A DNA stretch of 39,866 bases from Candidatus Woesearchaeota archaeon (GCA_016188145.1 JACPIJ010000046.1:1-39866); one strand, 5' to 3'. Counted from the first letter of the stretch, positions 7,219 through 16,086 are shown. Made by a program: numbers and translations. The notes: a model not told the origin generated them from the letters alone.

Positions 7219-7971
7219 TCACCTGAAAAAGTCACTGATGAAATCATTCATGGTGAAAAAGCCCTTTTTGCCCCTGAGCCACTCGGCAGCCATTACAGCG
7301 CCAAGGGCAAAGCCAGCCCTGCTCCTTGCTGTGTGCTTAAGCTCAATCGTGTCTGCTTCGCTGTCAAAGCCAACAATATGGGTTCCGGGAATCCAGCCAG
7401 CCCTGACGCTGGCAAAGTGAAGCTCCTCAGGATTTATCTTCCTGTCCAGCTTGTCGTACTGCACCTGCTTCTTCCTGCTGATGTTTTTGACAAGTATTTC
7501 AGCAATGCTCTTTGCAGTCCCTGAAGGGCTGTCAAGCTTCTGGTTGTGGTGAAGCTCATAGCCAAACACGTCATAGTCCGGAACTTTATTCATCAGCTTG
7601 GCAGCTGCCTCAACAACCCTGTAAAAAACATTAACGCCAACTGAAAAATTGGAGCTGTAAATAAAGCCAGTTCCTGCAGCCCCAACAAGCTGCTTTGCCT
7701 CAGTCATGCCATCATACCACCCAGTAGTTCCGACAACCATGTTTTTCCTGGCAGCCGCAACCCTGCGTATGTTGTCAACGACAGCAGAAGGGACTGTAAA
7801 GTCAATCACGACATCAGCATCCTTAAATCAGCTGCCTGAGCCGTCAATCTCCCTGTGAGTTGCTGCAGGCTCAGACCGGTCAATAATCGCGCAAACAGTG
7901 TGGCCTCTGAGCTTTGCAACCCGCTCCACTTCCCTGCCCATCTTTCCGTAGCCAATCAGGGCAATTTTCAT
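7219..7971 (-). pseudogene. dapB: 4-hydroxy-tetrahydrodipicolinate reductase, interrupted by in-frame TGA
   Basis: The reading frame from the ATG at 7971 begins MKIALIGYGKMGREVERVA, a proper NAD(P)-binding start, and runs 47 codons to a TGA at 7830-7828. The same frame continues as FKDADVVIDFTVPSAV and on to the normal end. The downstream part carries GTTGW (codons 81-85) and the catalytic ELHHNQKLDSPSGTA (His141/142, Lys145), so nothing but codon 48 looks wrong. The length of 250 sense positions is normal. The ATG overlaps the dapA stop as ATGA. The gene may be a recent nonsense mutant, a sequencing or assembly error, or read through. The 3' fragment alone (from the GTG at 7809) lacks the nucleotide-binding half. 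Confidence 0.88.
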
Positions 7972-8870
7972 TTTGCCAACCCCAGCTTCTGAACAGCTGC
8001 CCTCAGCTTATCCAGGTTTGCAGGCTGCATCTCGCACAAAGGCATCCTCACAGGGCCTGCAGCCAGGCCTGCCATGCCCATAGCCGCCTTTATCGGAATT
8101 GGGTTTGTTTCTATGAAAGCTGTCTTGAAAATAGGCATCAGCTCAAAGTGCAGCTCCCGCGCTGCAGCAAAATCGCCTTTCATCGCTGCCGCGCACATGT
8201 CGCTTACCTTCTTTGGAAGAAGATTGCTGACTACAGAGATAACGCCCCTGCCGCCAAGCGCCATCAATGAAAGTGTGAGGTTGTCATCTCCTGACACAAC
8301 GCTGAAAGCCTTGGGAAGCTGGTCAAGCACGTCCATCATCTGGGCAAGGTTGCCGGATGCCTCCTTAACAGCAATTATGTTGCTGCAGGACTGCGCCATC
8401 CTAGCAAGGGTGGCTGTCTCAATGTTGACAGCAGTGCGGCCCTGAATGTTGTAGACAACAAGCGGGATTTTTATTGATTCTGCTATCGCCTTGAAGTGCC
8501 TGTAAAGGCCTTCCTGGGTTGGCTTGTTGTAATAAGGCGAAACCACAAGCACGGCATCCGCTCCCAGCTCCTCAGCCTGCCTTGACAGCTCAATTGAGTG
8601 CTCAGTTGAATTTGTGCCAGTTCCGACAATCACAGGAACTTTGCCGGCAGCGGCTGCCACGACAGTTTTTATGATTGTCTCCCTTTCCTCCTCGCTGACT
8701 GTGGGGCTCTCGCCAGTAGTGCCAAGAGGGACAAGGCCTGAAATCCCCTGCTGTATCTGGAATTCAACGTTCTTCTCCAATCCTGCGATGTCCAAGCTGC
8801 CGTCCTGCTTGAACGGCGTCACCATGGCTGTTATCGCGCCCTCAATCCTGACATTTGCTTTTGAACCCAT
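7968..8870 (-). CDS. dapA: 4-hydroxy-tetrahydrodipicolinate synthase
   Basis: Condenses pyruvate with aspartate semialdehyde, the committed lysine step. The TIM-barrel protein shows PLGTTGESPT near 48-57, the tyrosine motif SPYYNKPTQEG near 111-121, the YNIQGRT segment near 140-146 and the Schiff-base lysine in IIAVKEASG (about Lys169). Start choice is between adjacent ATGs at 8873 and 8870; the second has better spacing to GAGGTG. It lies 33 bases after lysC and overlaps dapB by four bases. Confidence 0.95.
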   Translation of the reverse strand: MGSKANVRIEGAITAMVTPFKQDGSLDIAGLEKNVEFQIQQGISGLVPLGTTGESPTVSEEERETIIKTVVAAAAGKVPVIVGTGTNSTEHSIELSRQAEELGADAVLVVSPYYNKPTQEGLYRHFKAIAESIKIPLVVYNIQGRTAVNIETATLARMAQSCSNIIAVKEASGNLAQMMDVLDQLPKAFSVVSGDDNLTLSLMALGGRGVISVVSNLLPKKVSDMCAAAMKGDFAAARELHFELMPIFKTAFIETNPIPIKAAMGMAGLAAGPVRMPLCEMQPANLDKLRAAVQKLGLAK

Positions 8871-8903
8871 CATTCCCACCTCATCCGCTTCATCAAATTT
8901 GTT

Positions 8904-10334
8904 CTAAACTTTTAATTTGCCGGATTTAACTTTAACGGCGGCGACTATTGGCACAACAGTTGCGGCAGTTGCTGCAACAGCTGCAGCAGCCGTGGCAGAC
9001 GCGCTGAAAAATTCGTCGTGCAGCGCACGGACAGCCTCGTCAAGGCGCTCCTCCCTGATGACAATGCTCTCGTTCACGTCGGCATAGCTCTGTGACGTCA
9101 TTTCAACGTTAATCCCCATCTTCCCAAGTGCGGAGAATATCCTGCCGCCAATGCCGGGCGTTGACCTTATTCCGTTGCCAACTATGCTAATCGATGCCCT
9201 GTCCGACAAAACAGCAACATCCGCAAATTCCTTAAGCCGCTCTACGAGCTCTGAAATGCCAAACTTCCTCTCAACCGTAACCGAAACATTTACTTCGGAT
9301 GTCGCTATTAGATCCACGGGCACCCTGAACTCGTCGAAAAGCTTGAACACGTGATGAAGGAAGCCAAACGCCAGAAGCATCCTCGCAGAGTTTATGTTTA
9401 TTACGTATATGTCCTTCTTGCAGGTTATCGCAGTCACATCGCTCCTTTCGATTTTGCCGACAGTCTTTAAAATAAGCGTGCCTTTGCCTGAAGGGTTGAA
9501 CGTGTTAAGCACCCTCACGGGTATTTCCCTGTTCATTGCAGGCACTATGGTCTTCGGATGGAGTACCTTTGCCCCGAAATAGGCAAGCTCGCTAGCTTCC
9601 TCGAAGGAAACAACATCAACTGTCCTGGCATCAGGGATGATTTTCGGGTCTGCCGTCATAACCCCGTCAACGTCGGTCCAAATCTGAATCTCCTCGGAAT
9701 TCAGGGCAGCGCCGTAGATTGCTGCGGTGTAATCGCTACCGCCCCTGCCAAGGGTTGTTACCTCGCCTTCTGATGTCTTGCCAATAAAGCCAGTCACTAT
9801 CGGAATTACTCCTGCCGGGATGCCTTTCACGGCAGCTGCAATCGCCCCGTAAGTGGTCTGCAGGATTTCAGCGTTGCCAAAATTATTATCAGTAACCATG
9901 CCAAGGTCATAAGCATTGAAAGCCCGGGCATTAATGCCTGATTTTCTAGCGTAAGCAGCAACTATCTTTGAGGACATCATTTCCCCAAAAGAGACAACAG
10001 AGTCAGTTGTGCGGGCAGTCAGCTCCCTGATTAATGATATTCCAAAAAGGACGTGCTCAAGCTCAGCCAACTCTTCAGAAACCATGCCAGCATCCAGGCC
10101 CAATTCTTCAATAATCGGCATGTGCTTCTCCTCAACTTCCTTAACAATAGCACGCACAAAGGATTTTCTGTCCAAAGCCCTTTGCGCTGCAGCAAGAAGC
10201 ACATCAGTAACCCCAGAAACAGCCGAAACAACGACAAGAGGATTCCTGCCCAGGCTAGCCTTGACTATCCCAATCACGTTCCTGATGCTCCCGGCACTAC
10301 CTACAGACGTGCCCCCGAACTTCATCACAATCAT
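8904..10334 (-). CDS. lysC: aspartokinase with ACT domains
   Basis: Phosphorylates aspartate, the first step of the pathway. The kinase domain (about 1-290) has KFGGTSVGSA near 5-14, FGEMMSSK near 116-123 and LGRGGSDYTA near 195-204. Two ACT domains (about 305-440) probably bind the end product and give feedback inhibition. The last 30 or so residues are an Ala/Val-rich tail absent from most aspartokinases, possibly low-complexity drift. It opens the lysC-dapA-dapB unit and is divergent from an ACT-domain protein at 10535. Confidence 0.94.
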   Translation of the reverse strand: MIVMKFGGTSVGSAGSIRNVIGIVKASLGRNPLVVVSAVSGVTDVLLAAAQRALDRKSFVRAIVKEVEEKHMPIIEELGLDAGMVSEELAELEHVLFGISLIRELTARTTDSVVSFGEMMSSKIVAAYARKSGINARAFNAYDLGMVTDNNFGNAEILQTTYGAIAAAVKGIPAGVIPIVTGFIGKTSEGEVTTLGRGGSDYTAAIYGAALNSEEIQIWTDVDGVMTADPKIIPDARTVDVVSFEEASELAYFGAKVLHPKTIVPAMNREIPVRVLNTFNPSGKGTLILKTVGKIERSDVTAITCKKDIYVININSARMLLAFGFLHHVFKLFDEFRVPVDLIATSEVNVSVTVERKFGISELVERLKEFADVAVLSDRASISIVGNGIRSTPGIGGRIFSALGKMGINVEMTSQSYADVNESIVIREERLDEAVRALHDEFFSASATAAAAVAATAATVVPIVAAVKVKSGKLKV

Positions 10335-10379
10335 GTCTTATTCGTCCCCCAAAACCTTTCAAAAGCGTAGCTTTACGCC

Positions 10380-10390
10380 TATTTAAATCT
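10380..10390 (-). promoter_or_regulatory. lysC promoter (box A)
   Basis: GATTTAAATAGG on the minus strand, about 50 bases before the lysC ATG. A short leader containing GGGGGA follows, so this transcript probably has a small 5' UTR. Confidence 0.6.
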
Positions 10391-10483
10391 ATCCTGGTTC
10401 ACCGACTACAGCATTATAGCCTTTTGATAACCTGTTAAGGTGTAAAACAGCCACTATTAAAACTTAATGTTATAATAATAACA

Positions 10484-10497
10484 AAATTTAAATATGG
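10484..10497 (+). promoter_or_regulatory. promoter of the ACT-domain gene
   Basis: AAATTTAAATATGG, about 40 bases upstream of the ATG at 10535. Together with the lysC promoter it forms a 200-bp divergent control region. Confidence 0.55.
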
Positions 10498-10534
10498 CAG
10501 TTATTTCCTCTGAGGCATATACTGGTGCTGTGAC

Positions 10535-11215
10535 ATGGTAACCGTAAGCGCAATCGTTAAAAAAATCGTGAATGAGAAACCCCTTTTGCAGGAAGGGCTC
10601 CATCAGGGCATTATCAGCTTTGCAGCACTTACTGAGAAAATAAAGCCGGAGGTGGAGCAGCAGTTGGGAAAAAACGTGAACGATGCTGCTGTTGTGATGG
10701 CGCTGCGAAGGCACAGCGAGGACATGCAAAAAAGTGATGACAGGAGGATAAGGTTTGAGCTTCATACTCAGCTAATACTTAAAACAAACCTTGCCTATTT
10801 TTCAGTAAAGAGGTCTCTGGAGCTTTTCAGGAAGCTGGAAGCCGTGTACAAGTCCTTTGATTACGATGCCGAGGACACTTTCAACTTAATCCACGGCAAC
10901 CAGGAGGTTTCAATAATAACGAACGACAAGTATGAGAAGAGGGTTATGGCAGCTATAGGGGCAGAGCAGGTAACGACGAAAGAAAGGAGCCTCGTCTCAA
11001 TATCTCTGAGCCCTGAAAAGAACTTTCGCTACACGCCGGGATATATCTTTGCAATAGCGCGAAAGCTCTACTGGGACAACATCAATATATTCGAGCTGGT
11101 CACGACGGCTTCTGAGCTGACTTTCATCTTCCAGAAGAAAGACGCAATGAGGGCTTACGCATCGATACAGGAGCTCATAGACGAAATGAGCCAGAGGAGT
11201 CATTCAGAATCGTAG
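10535..11215 (+). CDS. ACT-domain protein, probable regulator of amino-acid metabolism
   Basis: A 226-residue cytosolic protein. The N-terminal half (1-110) is helical and basic, starting SAIVKKIVNEKPLLQEGL, and could bind nucleic acid. The C-terminal half resembles a pair of ACT-like folds: EVSIITN near 124-130, SLVSISLSPEKNF near 152-164 and NINIFELVTTASELTFIF near 182-199, close to aspartokinase ACT patterns. Archaea carry a family described as predicted regulators of amino-acid metabolism with an ACT domain (COG2150-like), and this fits it in size and layout. Its position divergent from lysC suggests it senses lysine or an aspartate-family product. The 3' end overlaps apt by 16 bases, tail to tail. 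Confidence 0.7.
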   Translation: MVTVSAIVKKIVNEKPLLQEGLHQGIISFAALTEKIKPEVEQQLGKNVNDAAVVMALRRHSEDMQKSDDRRIRFELHTQLILKTNLAYFSVKRSLELFRKLEAVYKSFDYDAEDTFNLIHGNQEVSIITNDKYEKRVMAAIGAEQVTTKERSLVSISLSPEKNFRYTPGYIFAIARKLYWDNINIFELVTTASELTFIFQKKDAMRAYASIQELIDEMSQRSHSES

Positions 11216-11721
11216 TTAACTAGGCTGAAAACCTCGTAGCCTTCCAGTTTCTTCCTGCCGTTAAGGAAAGAAAGCTCGATAACAAAGGCGAAGCCCGCAA
11301 CCCTGCCGCCGAGCTTTTCAATGAGGCCGGCTGCCGCCTTTGCCGTTCCCGCGGTCGCAATCAGGTCGTCTACAATCAGGACCCTGTCGTTTTTCTTAAT
11401 CGCATCCTCGTGAATCTCAAAAGCGTCGGTGCTGTACTCGGTCTGGAACTCCTGCCTTATCTTCCGATAAGGGAGCTTGCCCGGCTTCCTCAGCGGCACA
11501 AATGGAACGCCAAGCTCGTAGGCCAGCACAGAGCCGAAAATGAAGCCGCGGCTTTCTGCAGATGCAACGACAGTCACTCCTTTGTTCCTGAAGCGGTTAA
11601 GAAACTGCCGGATAACGTGCCTGAACGCTTCAGCATCGGAAAGGAGCGGGGTAATGTCCTTAAACATTATACCCTTCTTCGGAAAGTCCGGGATTGTGCG
11701 GATGATTGACTTGAGGTCCAT
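11200..11721 (-). CDS. apt: adenine phosphoribosyltransferase
   Basis: Salvages adenine to AMP using PRPP. The 173-residue product is normal for Apt: it starts LKSIIRTIPDFPKKGIMFKD, has the ASAESRGFIFG base/ribose loop near 53-63 and the PRPP-binding RVLIVDDLIATAGT near 113-126. It lies 18 bases behind mtnP, and the two make sense together: MtnP releases adenine from methylthioadenosine and Apt recovers it. Confidence 0.94.
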   Translation of the reverse strand: MDLKSIIRTIPDFPKKGIMFKDITPLLSDAEAFRHVIRQFLNRFRNKGVTVVASAESRGFIFGSVLAYELGVPFVPLRKPGKLPYRKIRQEFQTEYSTDAFEIHEDAIKKNDRVLIVDDLIATAGTAKAAAGLIEKLGGRVAGFAFVIELSFLNGRKKLEGYEVFSLVNYDSE

Positions 11722-11739
11722 GTTGCATCACGTTTCGCA

Positions 11740-12522
11740 TCACAGCAACGCGTTCTTCAAAGCGGTATGACAACTGCACGCTGCTTTTTCCTGTATTTTC
11801 GGGATCACATCAAGCAAAAGCCTTTTTGTTTTTTCAACATTACTTTTCAGTGTCGCAATGACGATCTCGGCTGTAACGGCCTCGCCTTTCCAGCAGTCGT
11901 AATCGGTAACCTGGGCAACTGCAGCATAACACATCTCCGCTTCCCTGGCAAGAGCGCACTCCGGCACCATCGTCATGTTGATGGTATCGCAGTTCCAGCT
12001 CCTGAAAAGGTTTGACTCAGCAAGCGTGGAGAAGCGTGGCCCCTCGATAACAACGTTAGTGCCTCCCTTATGATGAGGCAGACCAAGCTTTTCTGCAGAA
12101 TTGTGAAGCAGCTTCCTCAGCTCAGGGCAGAACGGCTCTGCCATCGAGATGTGGCACACCTTGTCCTTGTCGTAAAAGGTTGAAGCCCTTTTTGTTGTGC
12201 GGTCGATGAACTGGTCTGTAAAAACAATGTCACCGGGCTTGAATTCATCCTTCAGCGAGCCGACAGCGCAGGGCGCGATTACCCTTGCAACGCCAAGCTG
12301 CTTCATCGCCCAGATATTGGCGCGGTAATTGACATTGGTTGGGTTTAAAACGTGGCCCTTTCCGTGCCTTGGTATCACAACAACCTCCACGTTGCCTATT
12401 TTTCCAGCAGTCACAGGCTGCGATGGCTTTCCGTAAGGCGTCTCAACAGATATTTCCTTCGGCTCGGAAAGGAAATCAGCATCATACATGCCCGTTCCCC
12501 CGATAATCCCGACTTTGACCAT
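11740..12522 (-). CDS. mtnP: S-methyl-5'-thioadenosine phosphorylase (PNP/MTAP family)
   Basis: Phosphorolyses methylthioadenosine to adenine and methylthioribose-1-phosphate. The 260-residue product shows GIIGGTGMYD (5-14), PRHGKGH (51-57), EGPRFST near 160-166, NMTMVPE near 182-188 and TDYDCW (206-211). In this family the last motif with its two Asp favours adenine-type substrates over guanosine or inosine. A methylthioinosine or general purine phosphorylase is the main alternative. It follows zpr1 by 15 bases and precedes apt. Confidence 0.9.
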   Translation of the reverse strand: MVKVGIIGGTGMYDADFLSEPKEISVETPYGKPSQPVTAGKIGNVEVVVIPRHGKGHVLNPTNVNYRANIWAMKQLGVARVIAPCAVGSLKDEFKPGDIVFTDQFIDRTTKRASTFYDKDKVCHISMAEPFCPELRKLLHNSAEKLGLPHHKGGTNVVIEGPRFSTLAESNLFRSWNCDTINMTMVPECALAREAEMCYAAVAQVTDYDCWKGEAVTAEIVIATLKSNVEKTKRLLLDVIPKIQEKAACSCHTALKNALL

Positions 12523-12537
12523 TTTAGAAACAAGTTT

Positions 12538-13134
12538 TTATTCTTCAGCTGCCGCACTTGCTTTTCCAGCCAGCTTCTGCACAGCAGCCTTGTCGCTTAT
12601 GATTGCGCTGTTGCCGCTGGGGTCCTCAATTATTATCTTCAGCTTCTCCTCGCCCCACACGCACCTGTTGATTTTCTTAATGAGGCTTTTCGCCTTCTGG
12701 ACGGCGTCCTGGTCCTCCTCAGTGTCCCTGATAACTTCAATCTGCTTCTTTATCCTCTGAAGAAGCCCCTCAACGTTGGTAACGTAGCCGTTTGATGCCT
12801 CGCCAGGCTCAATGTTGGCAACGTAGGGAACCTTGACAGTTGCCTGGCCTGACTTCACAATCCTTATGCCCATGTCATCGGAGCCCGAAACCTCAACAGA
12901 ATACCTCACGGACTCTCTTGTTTCCGCGCATTCAACGTCTGCCTTGTGGAATTTGCAGCCGTTGCACGTCATTGAAAAAAGGAAAACCTTGCCGAAGTAA
13001 GGAATCTCCTGCTCGCGTTCAGTCAGGGCGAGGGATTTCTGGCTGCAGACAGGGCAAATTTCGCCGGTAACAACATCAAGTTTTGATTTGCTTTCAGTTG
13101 AAACTGTTTCGGTTTCCTTAGCCGCCTTTGCCAT
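12538..13134 (-). CDS. ZPR1-type zinc-finger protein
   Basis: A 198-residue protein with one ZPR1 zinc finger: CPVC at 27-30 and CNGC at 57-60, followed by the family's beta-rich domain (the SGSDDMGIRIVKSGQATVKVP stretch and GYVTNVEGLL). Eukaryotic ZPR1 is a chaperone for translation factor eEF1A; the archaeal role is less certain. The ATG at 13134 is about 29 bases after the box A, so it is probably leaderless. It begins the zpr1-mtnP-apt run. The C-terminus is Ala/Glu rich. Confidence 0.88.
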   Translation of the reverse strand: MAKAAKETETVSTESKSKLDVVTGEICPVCSQKSLALTEREQEIPYFGKVFLFSMTCNGCKFHKADVECAETRESVRYSVEVSGSDDMGIRIVKSGQATVKVPYVANIEPGEASNGYVTNVEGLLQRIKKQIEVIRDTEEDQDAVQKAKSLIKKINRCVWGEEKLKIIIEDPSGNSAIISDKAAVQKLAGKASAAAEE

Positions 13135-13156
13135 GAACGAAAATCTCTGCAACACA

Positions 13157-13175
13157 ATTTAAATAGTTTTTGGTG
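13157..13175 (-). promoter_or_regulatory. zpr1 promoter with A-rich BRE
   Basis: CACCAAAAACTATTTAAA on the minus strand. The same 18 bases occur at 35997-35980 before the H1-like zinc protein, and a similar GGGAAAAACTTTAAATAA precedes the gene at 17233. This appears to be a preferred BRE plus box A of this organism. Confidence 0.7.
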
Positions 13176-13207
13176 ACAAAAAACATTAACATAAAAAATT
13201 GTTAGTC

Positions 13208-13846
13208 CTAAGTCTGCAGTTTTTCAAGAAATTTCGCTACTATAAAAGCTCCATGCTTTCCTAAAGAATGTTGTTGCGGATTATATTGGCGCGTAAAAAT
13301 TCTAAGGTCGTTGCTGAATGGAGCGTATTGAGGCGAGGCGCTCGTGTACCCACACCTCTCAAATGGAACTACGGCGCCAGCGTGGACAGACGCTGAATGC
13401 TTTAAGCCAGCAGCATGCGCTGAGTATGCGAAAGATTCAAAGATTTGTTGTAGAGAGGCTATGACTTGTGTGCCAATGCCTTGGCGCTGTTTTGTCGGTT
13501 CTACCATTATGAACCCAGAGTCACGTATTGTTAATACGTAATTGGACCTCATTGAAAATGGGGGCAGCTCATAAAATGCAACTACACTTCCATTAATAAT
13601 TGCAGCAACAACTACCTTTTGTTTGGCTACAGAATACAATATCTTTAAGTTATTTCTTACGGCCTCCGCAGGGCGTTGTTCTGGAGGTACCGTTTTAAAC
13701 TCTTCTCCAGCCCTGACCACGGCAGCCGCATGTTTTTGTTCACTGCTCAATTCCTGAAAAAGTATAAGCTCAAGCATAAAGGTTGGTAATTGCTTTTTGC
13801 TTAAAAATGTTCTCAGCCGACAAAGCGCAGCAATCTGCGTCTTCAC
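13208..13846 (-). CDS. GNAT-family N-acetyltransferase
   Basis: Probably transfers an acetyl group from acetyl-CoA to an unknown amine. In the 212-residue form, the acetyl-CoA loop QRQGIGT is at 120-126, preceded by the strand GFIMVEP (111-117), with FERCGY near 162-167 as the late GNAT motif. The GTG start overlaps the metG stop (GTGA), implying coupling, but the first 23 residues match no GNAT core; the ATG at 13777 is an alternative start. Base composition is more AT-rich than metG and it has no clear substrate link. Confidence 0.75.
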   Translation of the reverse strand: MKTQIAALCRLRTFLSKKQLPTFMLELILFQELSSEQKHAAAVVRAGEEFKTVPPEQRPAEAVRNNLKILYSVAKQKVVVAAIINGSVVAFYELPPFSMRSNYVLTIRDSGFIMVEPTKQRQGIGTQVIASLQQIFESFAYSAHAAGLKHSASVHAGAVVPFERCGYTSASPQYAPFSNDLRIFTRQYNPQQHSLGKHGAFIVAKFLEKLQT

Positions 13847-16026
13847 CTCACAACCGCATCATCAGCCGCGTCAACAGGGATGATTTCCGTGCTGGTTTTC
13901 AGCGGCTTGGCACCGTACATAACCTTCTCGTCCCTGACCCTGAGGTTAAGCCTGTAGAACTCGTCAATGGCAAGCTGCTTCCTGTTTCCGGCTATCTTTT
14001 CGGGATCAGAGCCTTCCGGGAAAACCAAGTCTCCAGGAGCAGAATCCTGCGGCGAAACCACTGTAACCCTTTTCCCGTCATCGGCAGCTAGAAGCATTCC
14101 CTGGCTTTCAAATCCCCGAAGCTTTGCATGCTTGAGGTTTGAGGCAACAATTATTTTTTTGCCCAGAAGCTCGTCCTTTTTGTAGTAGGGGCGCAGGCCT
14201 GCAACGAGCTGGATAACTTTTGGCTTGCCCGTGCCAATGTCAACCTTCAGGACATAAAGCTTGTCAGCATCGGGGTGCTCGGTTATTTCATCTATTATGC
14301 CAACCCTGAGCACGGCAGGGAAAACCTTGGCAAGCGAGATGGTTTCCTCAATTGGGGCAAAAACTATCCCGGACCGGCCAATTTTGCTGCCCGCAAGCCG
14401 CCTGCCCAGGCTGTCAAAGCTGAGCTTTTCGATGTCATCAGTCCCAAGCAGCCGCAAAACCTTCTCCGAATACTTCGGCAAAACAGGAAGGGACAAAAGT
14501 GCTAAGTCTTTAACTATATTCGCAGCTGCCGTGACTACTCTGTGGCATTTCTTTTTGTCTGTTTTGACAAGCTGCCAAGGCTGGTTATCCTGGAAATAGC
14601 GGTTGCCAATGCTACTTATCTCCAGCAGGCCCCTGACAGCCTCCTTGAAATTGTATTCGGAATAGTGCTCTATTACGGCCTTGTACTTCGGCTGCAGCTG
14701 CTGCAGGAAGAACTTTTCATCATCACCAAGGTCGCCAAGCCTTGAATCGAAGTTGTTGTTTATGAAGACAAGAGTCCTATGGACGAAGTTGGCAATATTG
14801 CTGACAAGGTCGCTGTTTATGATAGTCTTAAAGTCCTCAAAGTCAAGGTTTATGTCGCTTATTGCCTTTACAAGGTGAGAGGCGTAATAGAACCTTAAGA
14901 ACTCAGGCCGATGGTCAGCCACAGCAAGATAATCCTTTGCCGTCAGGAAGTTGCCACGGGACTTTGACATCTTCTCGCCATTTATCGTCAGGTGGCCGTG
15001 CACAGCCAAGTCCGCCGGGAGGTTAAGGCCAACGCCCATAAGCATTGCAGGCCAGAACAGGAAGTGGAAATAGATTATGTCCTTGCCAATGAAATGAATT
15101 ATTTTGGCGTTTTCGCTGTGCCAATATGCTGCTGTTGCCGTCTGGTTCAGATTTTCCTTGGAATATTTTTCCGTTGCCGCTATGTAGCCAATGGGCGCAT
15201 CAAGCCAGACATAATAGTATTTGTTAAGCTCGCCCGGAATCCTGAAGCCAAAGTAAGGACCATCCCGCGAGATGTCCCAATCCTGCAAGCCGTTTTTTAT
15301 CCATTCGGCAACGAAGTTTTTAACGTCTTGCTGCACGCTGCTGTTGCTTTCCAGCCACTGCTGCAGCTGCTGCGAGAAGCTGCCAAGCCTGAAGAAGTAG
15401 TGGAGCGACTGCTTCCTTACAGGCGCAGCACCACAGATTGAGCAATGAGGCTCAACGAGGTCAACTGGCTGATAGGTTGCGTTACATTTCTCGCACTGGT
15501 CGCCGTATTGGTCCTCAGCATTGCACTTTGGGCATTTCCCCTTAACATAACGGTCAGGCAGATACCTTTTGCAGCTTTCGCAGTAAGTAAGCTCAACCAG
15601 GCGCTGGTAAATGAGCTTTTTCTCGGTCAACTTTTCGAAAAAGAAGTCACTGTAGAACTTATTCTCTGGGCTGTTGGTTGAGTGGTAAACATCAAAGTCA
15701 ATAAAAAACGAGGCAAAATCCTCCTTGTGGTCATCATAATATTTTGCAATAAGCTGCTCCGGAGGAATTTTTTCCTTTGCAGCTGCTATCTCTACAGGCG
15801 TGCCGTGGGTATCATCAGCGCAGACAAACACGACGTCCTTGCCGGAAAGCTTCAGAAACCTCACGAACATGTCTGCCTGGACGTACTCGACCAGATGGCC
15901 AAGGTGAATGGGACCGTTAGCGTAAGGCAGGGCTGCTGTTACGAGGATTTTCTCCTTCTGCTGCACGTTTTTTGATGAACCTTTTTCGCTAAAAAGGTTC
16001 TGCTGCTGTTTAGATTCCTTTGCCAT
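13843..16026 (-). CDS. metG: methionyl-tRNA synthetase with C-terminal tRNA-binding domain
   Basis: Charges tRNA-Met. The 727-residue protein has a class I HIGH box (HLGH, 41-44), KMSKS at 352-356 and a zinc domain with CESC (149-152), CPKC (165-168), CEKC (178-181) and CSIC (195-198). The anticodon-binding helical domain follows (about 380-560). Near 598-690 is an OB-fold tRNA-binding module of the Trbp111/EMAP type (EHPDADKLYVLKVDIG, HAKLRGFESQGMLL). The N-terminal 25 residues are a Gln/Ser/Lys-rich extension. The box A at 16049-16058 lies about 30 bases upstream, so the mRNA is probably leaderless. Confidence 0.97.
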   Translation of the reverse strand: MAKESKQQQNLFSEKGSSKNVQQKEKILVTAALPYANGPIHLGHLVEYVQADMFVRFLKLSGKDVVFVCADDTHGTPVEIAAAKEKIPPEQLIAKYYDDHKEDFASFFIDFDVYHSTNSPENKFYSDFFFEKLTEKKLIYQRLVELTYCESCKRYLPDRYVKGKCPKCNAEDQYGDQCEKCNATYQPVDLVEPHCSICGAAPVRKQSLHYFFRLGSFSQQLQQWLESNSSVQQDVKNFVAEWIKNGLQDWDISRDGPYFGFRIPGELNKYYYVWLDAPIGYIAATEKYSKENLNQTATAAYWHSENAKIIHFIGKDIIYFHFLFWPAMLMGVGLNLPADLAVHGHLTINGEKMSKSRGNFLTAKDYLAVADHRPEFLRFYYASHLVKAISDINLDFEDFKTIINSDLVSNIANFVHRTLVFINNNFDSRLGDLGDDEKFFLQQLQPKYKAVIEHYSEYNFKEAVRGLLEISSIGNRYFQDNQPWQLVKTDKKKCHRVVTAAANIVKDLALLSLPVLPKYSEKVLRLLGTDDIEKLSFDSLGRRLAGSKIGRSGIVFAPIEETISLAKVFPAVLRVGIIDEITEHPDADKLYVLKVDIGTGKPKVIQLVAGLRPYYKKDELLGKKIIVASNLKHAKLRGFESQGMLLAADDGKRVTVVSPQDSAPGDLVFPEGSDPEKIAGNRKQLAIDEFYRLNLRVRDEKVMYGAKPLKTSTEIIPVDAADDAVVR

Positions 16027-16048
16027 AAGAAAAAGAAGCTGAGAGTGT

Positions 16049-16058
16049 TATTTAAATT
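16049..16058 (-). promoter_or_regulatory. metG box A
   Basis: AATTTAAATA on the minus strand, roughly 30 bases before the metG ATG, which fits a leaderless transcript. Confidence 0.65.
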
Positions 16059-16086
16059 GTTTGCTGAATAGCAGAGGGCCAAGAAG

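Noticed and set aside
7828-7830. TGA in dapB as selenocysteine or a reassigned codon
   Set aside because: DapB has no selenocysteine position here, I see no SECIS-like element, and TGA ends several normal genes nearby (dapA, the 5500 orphan, rrp41).
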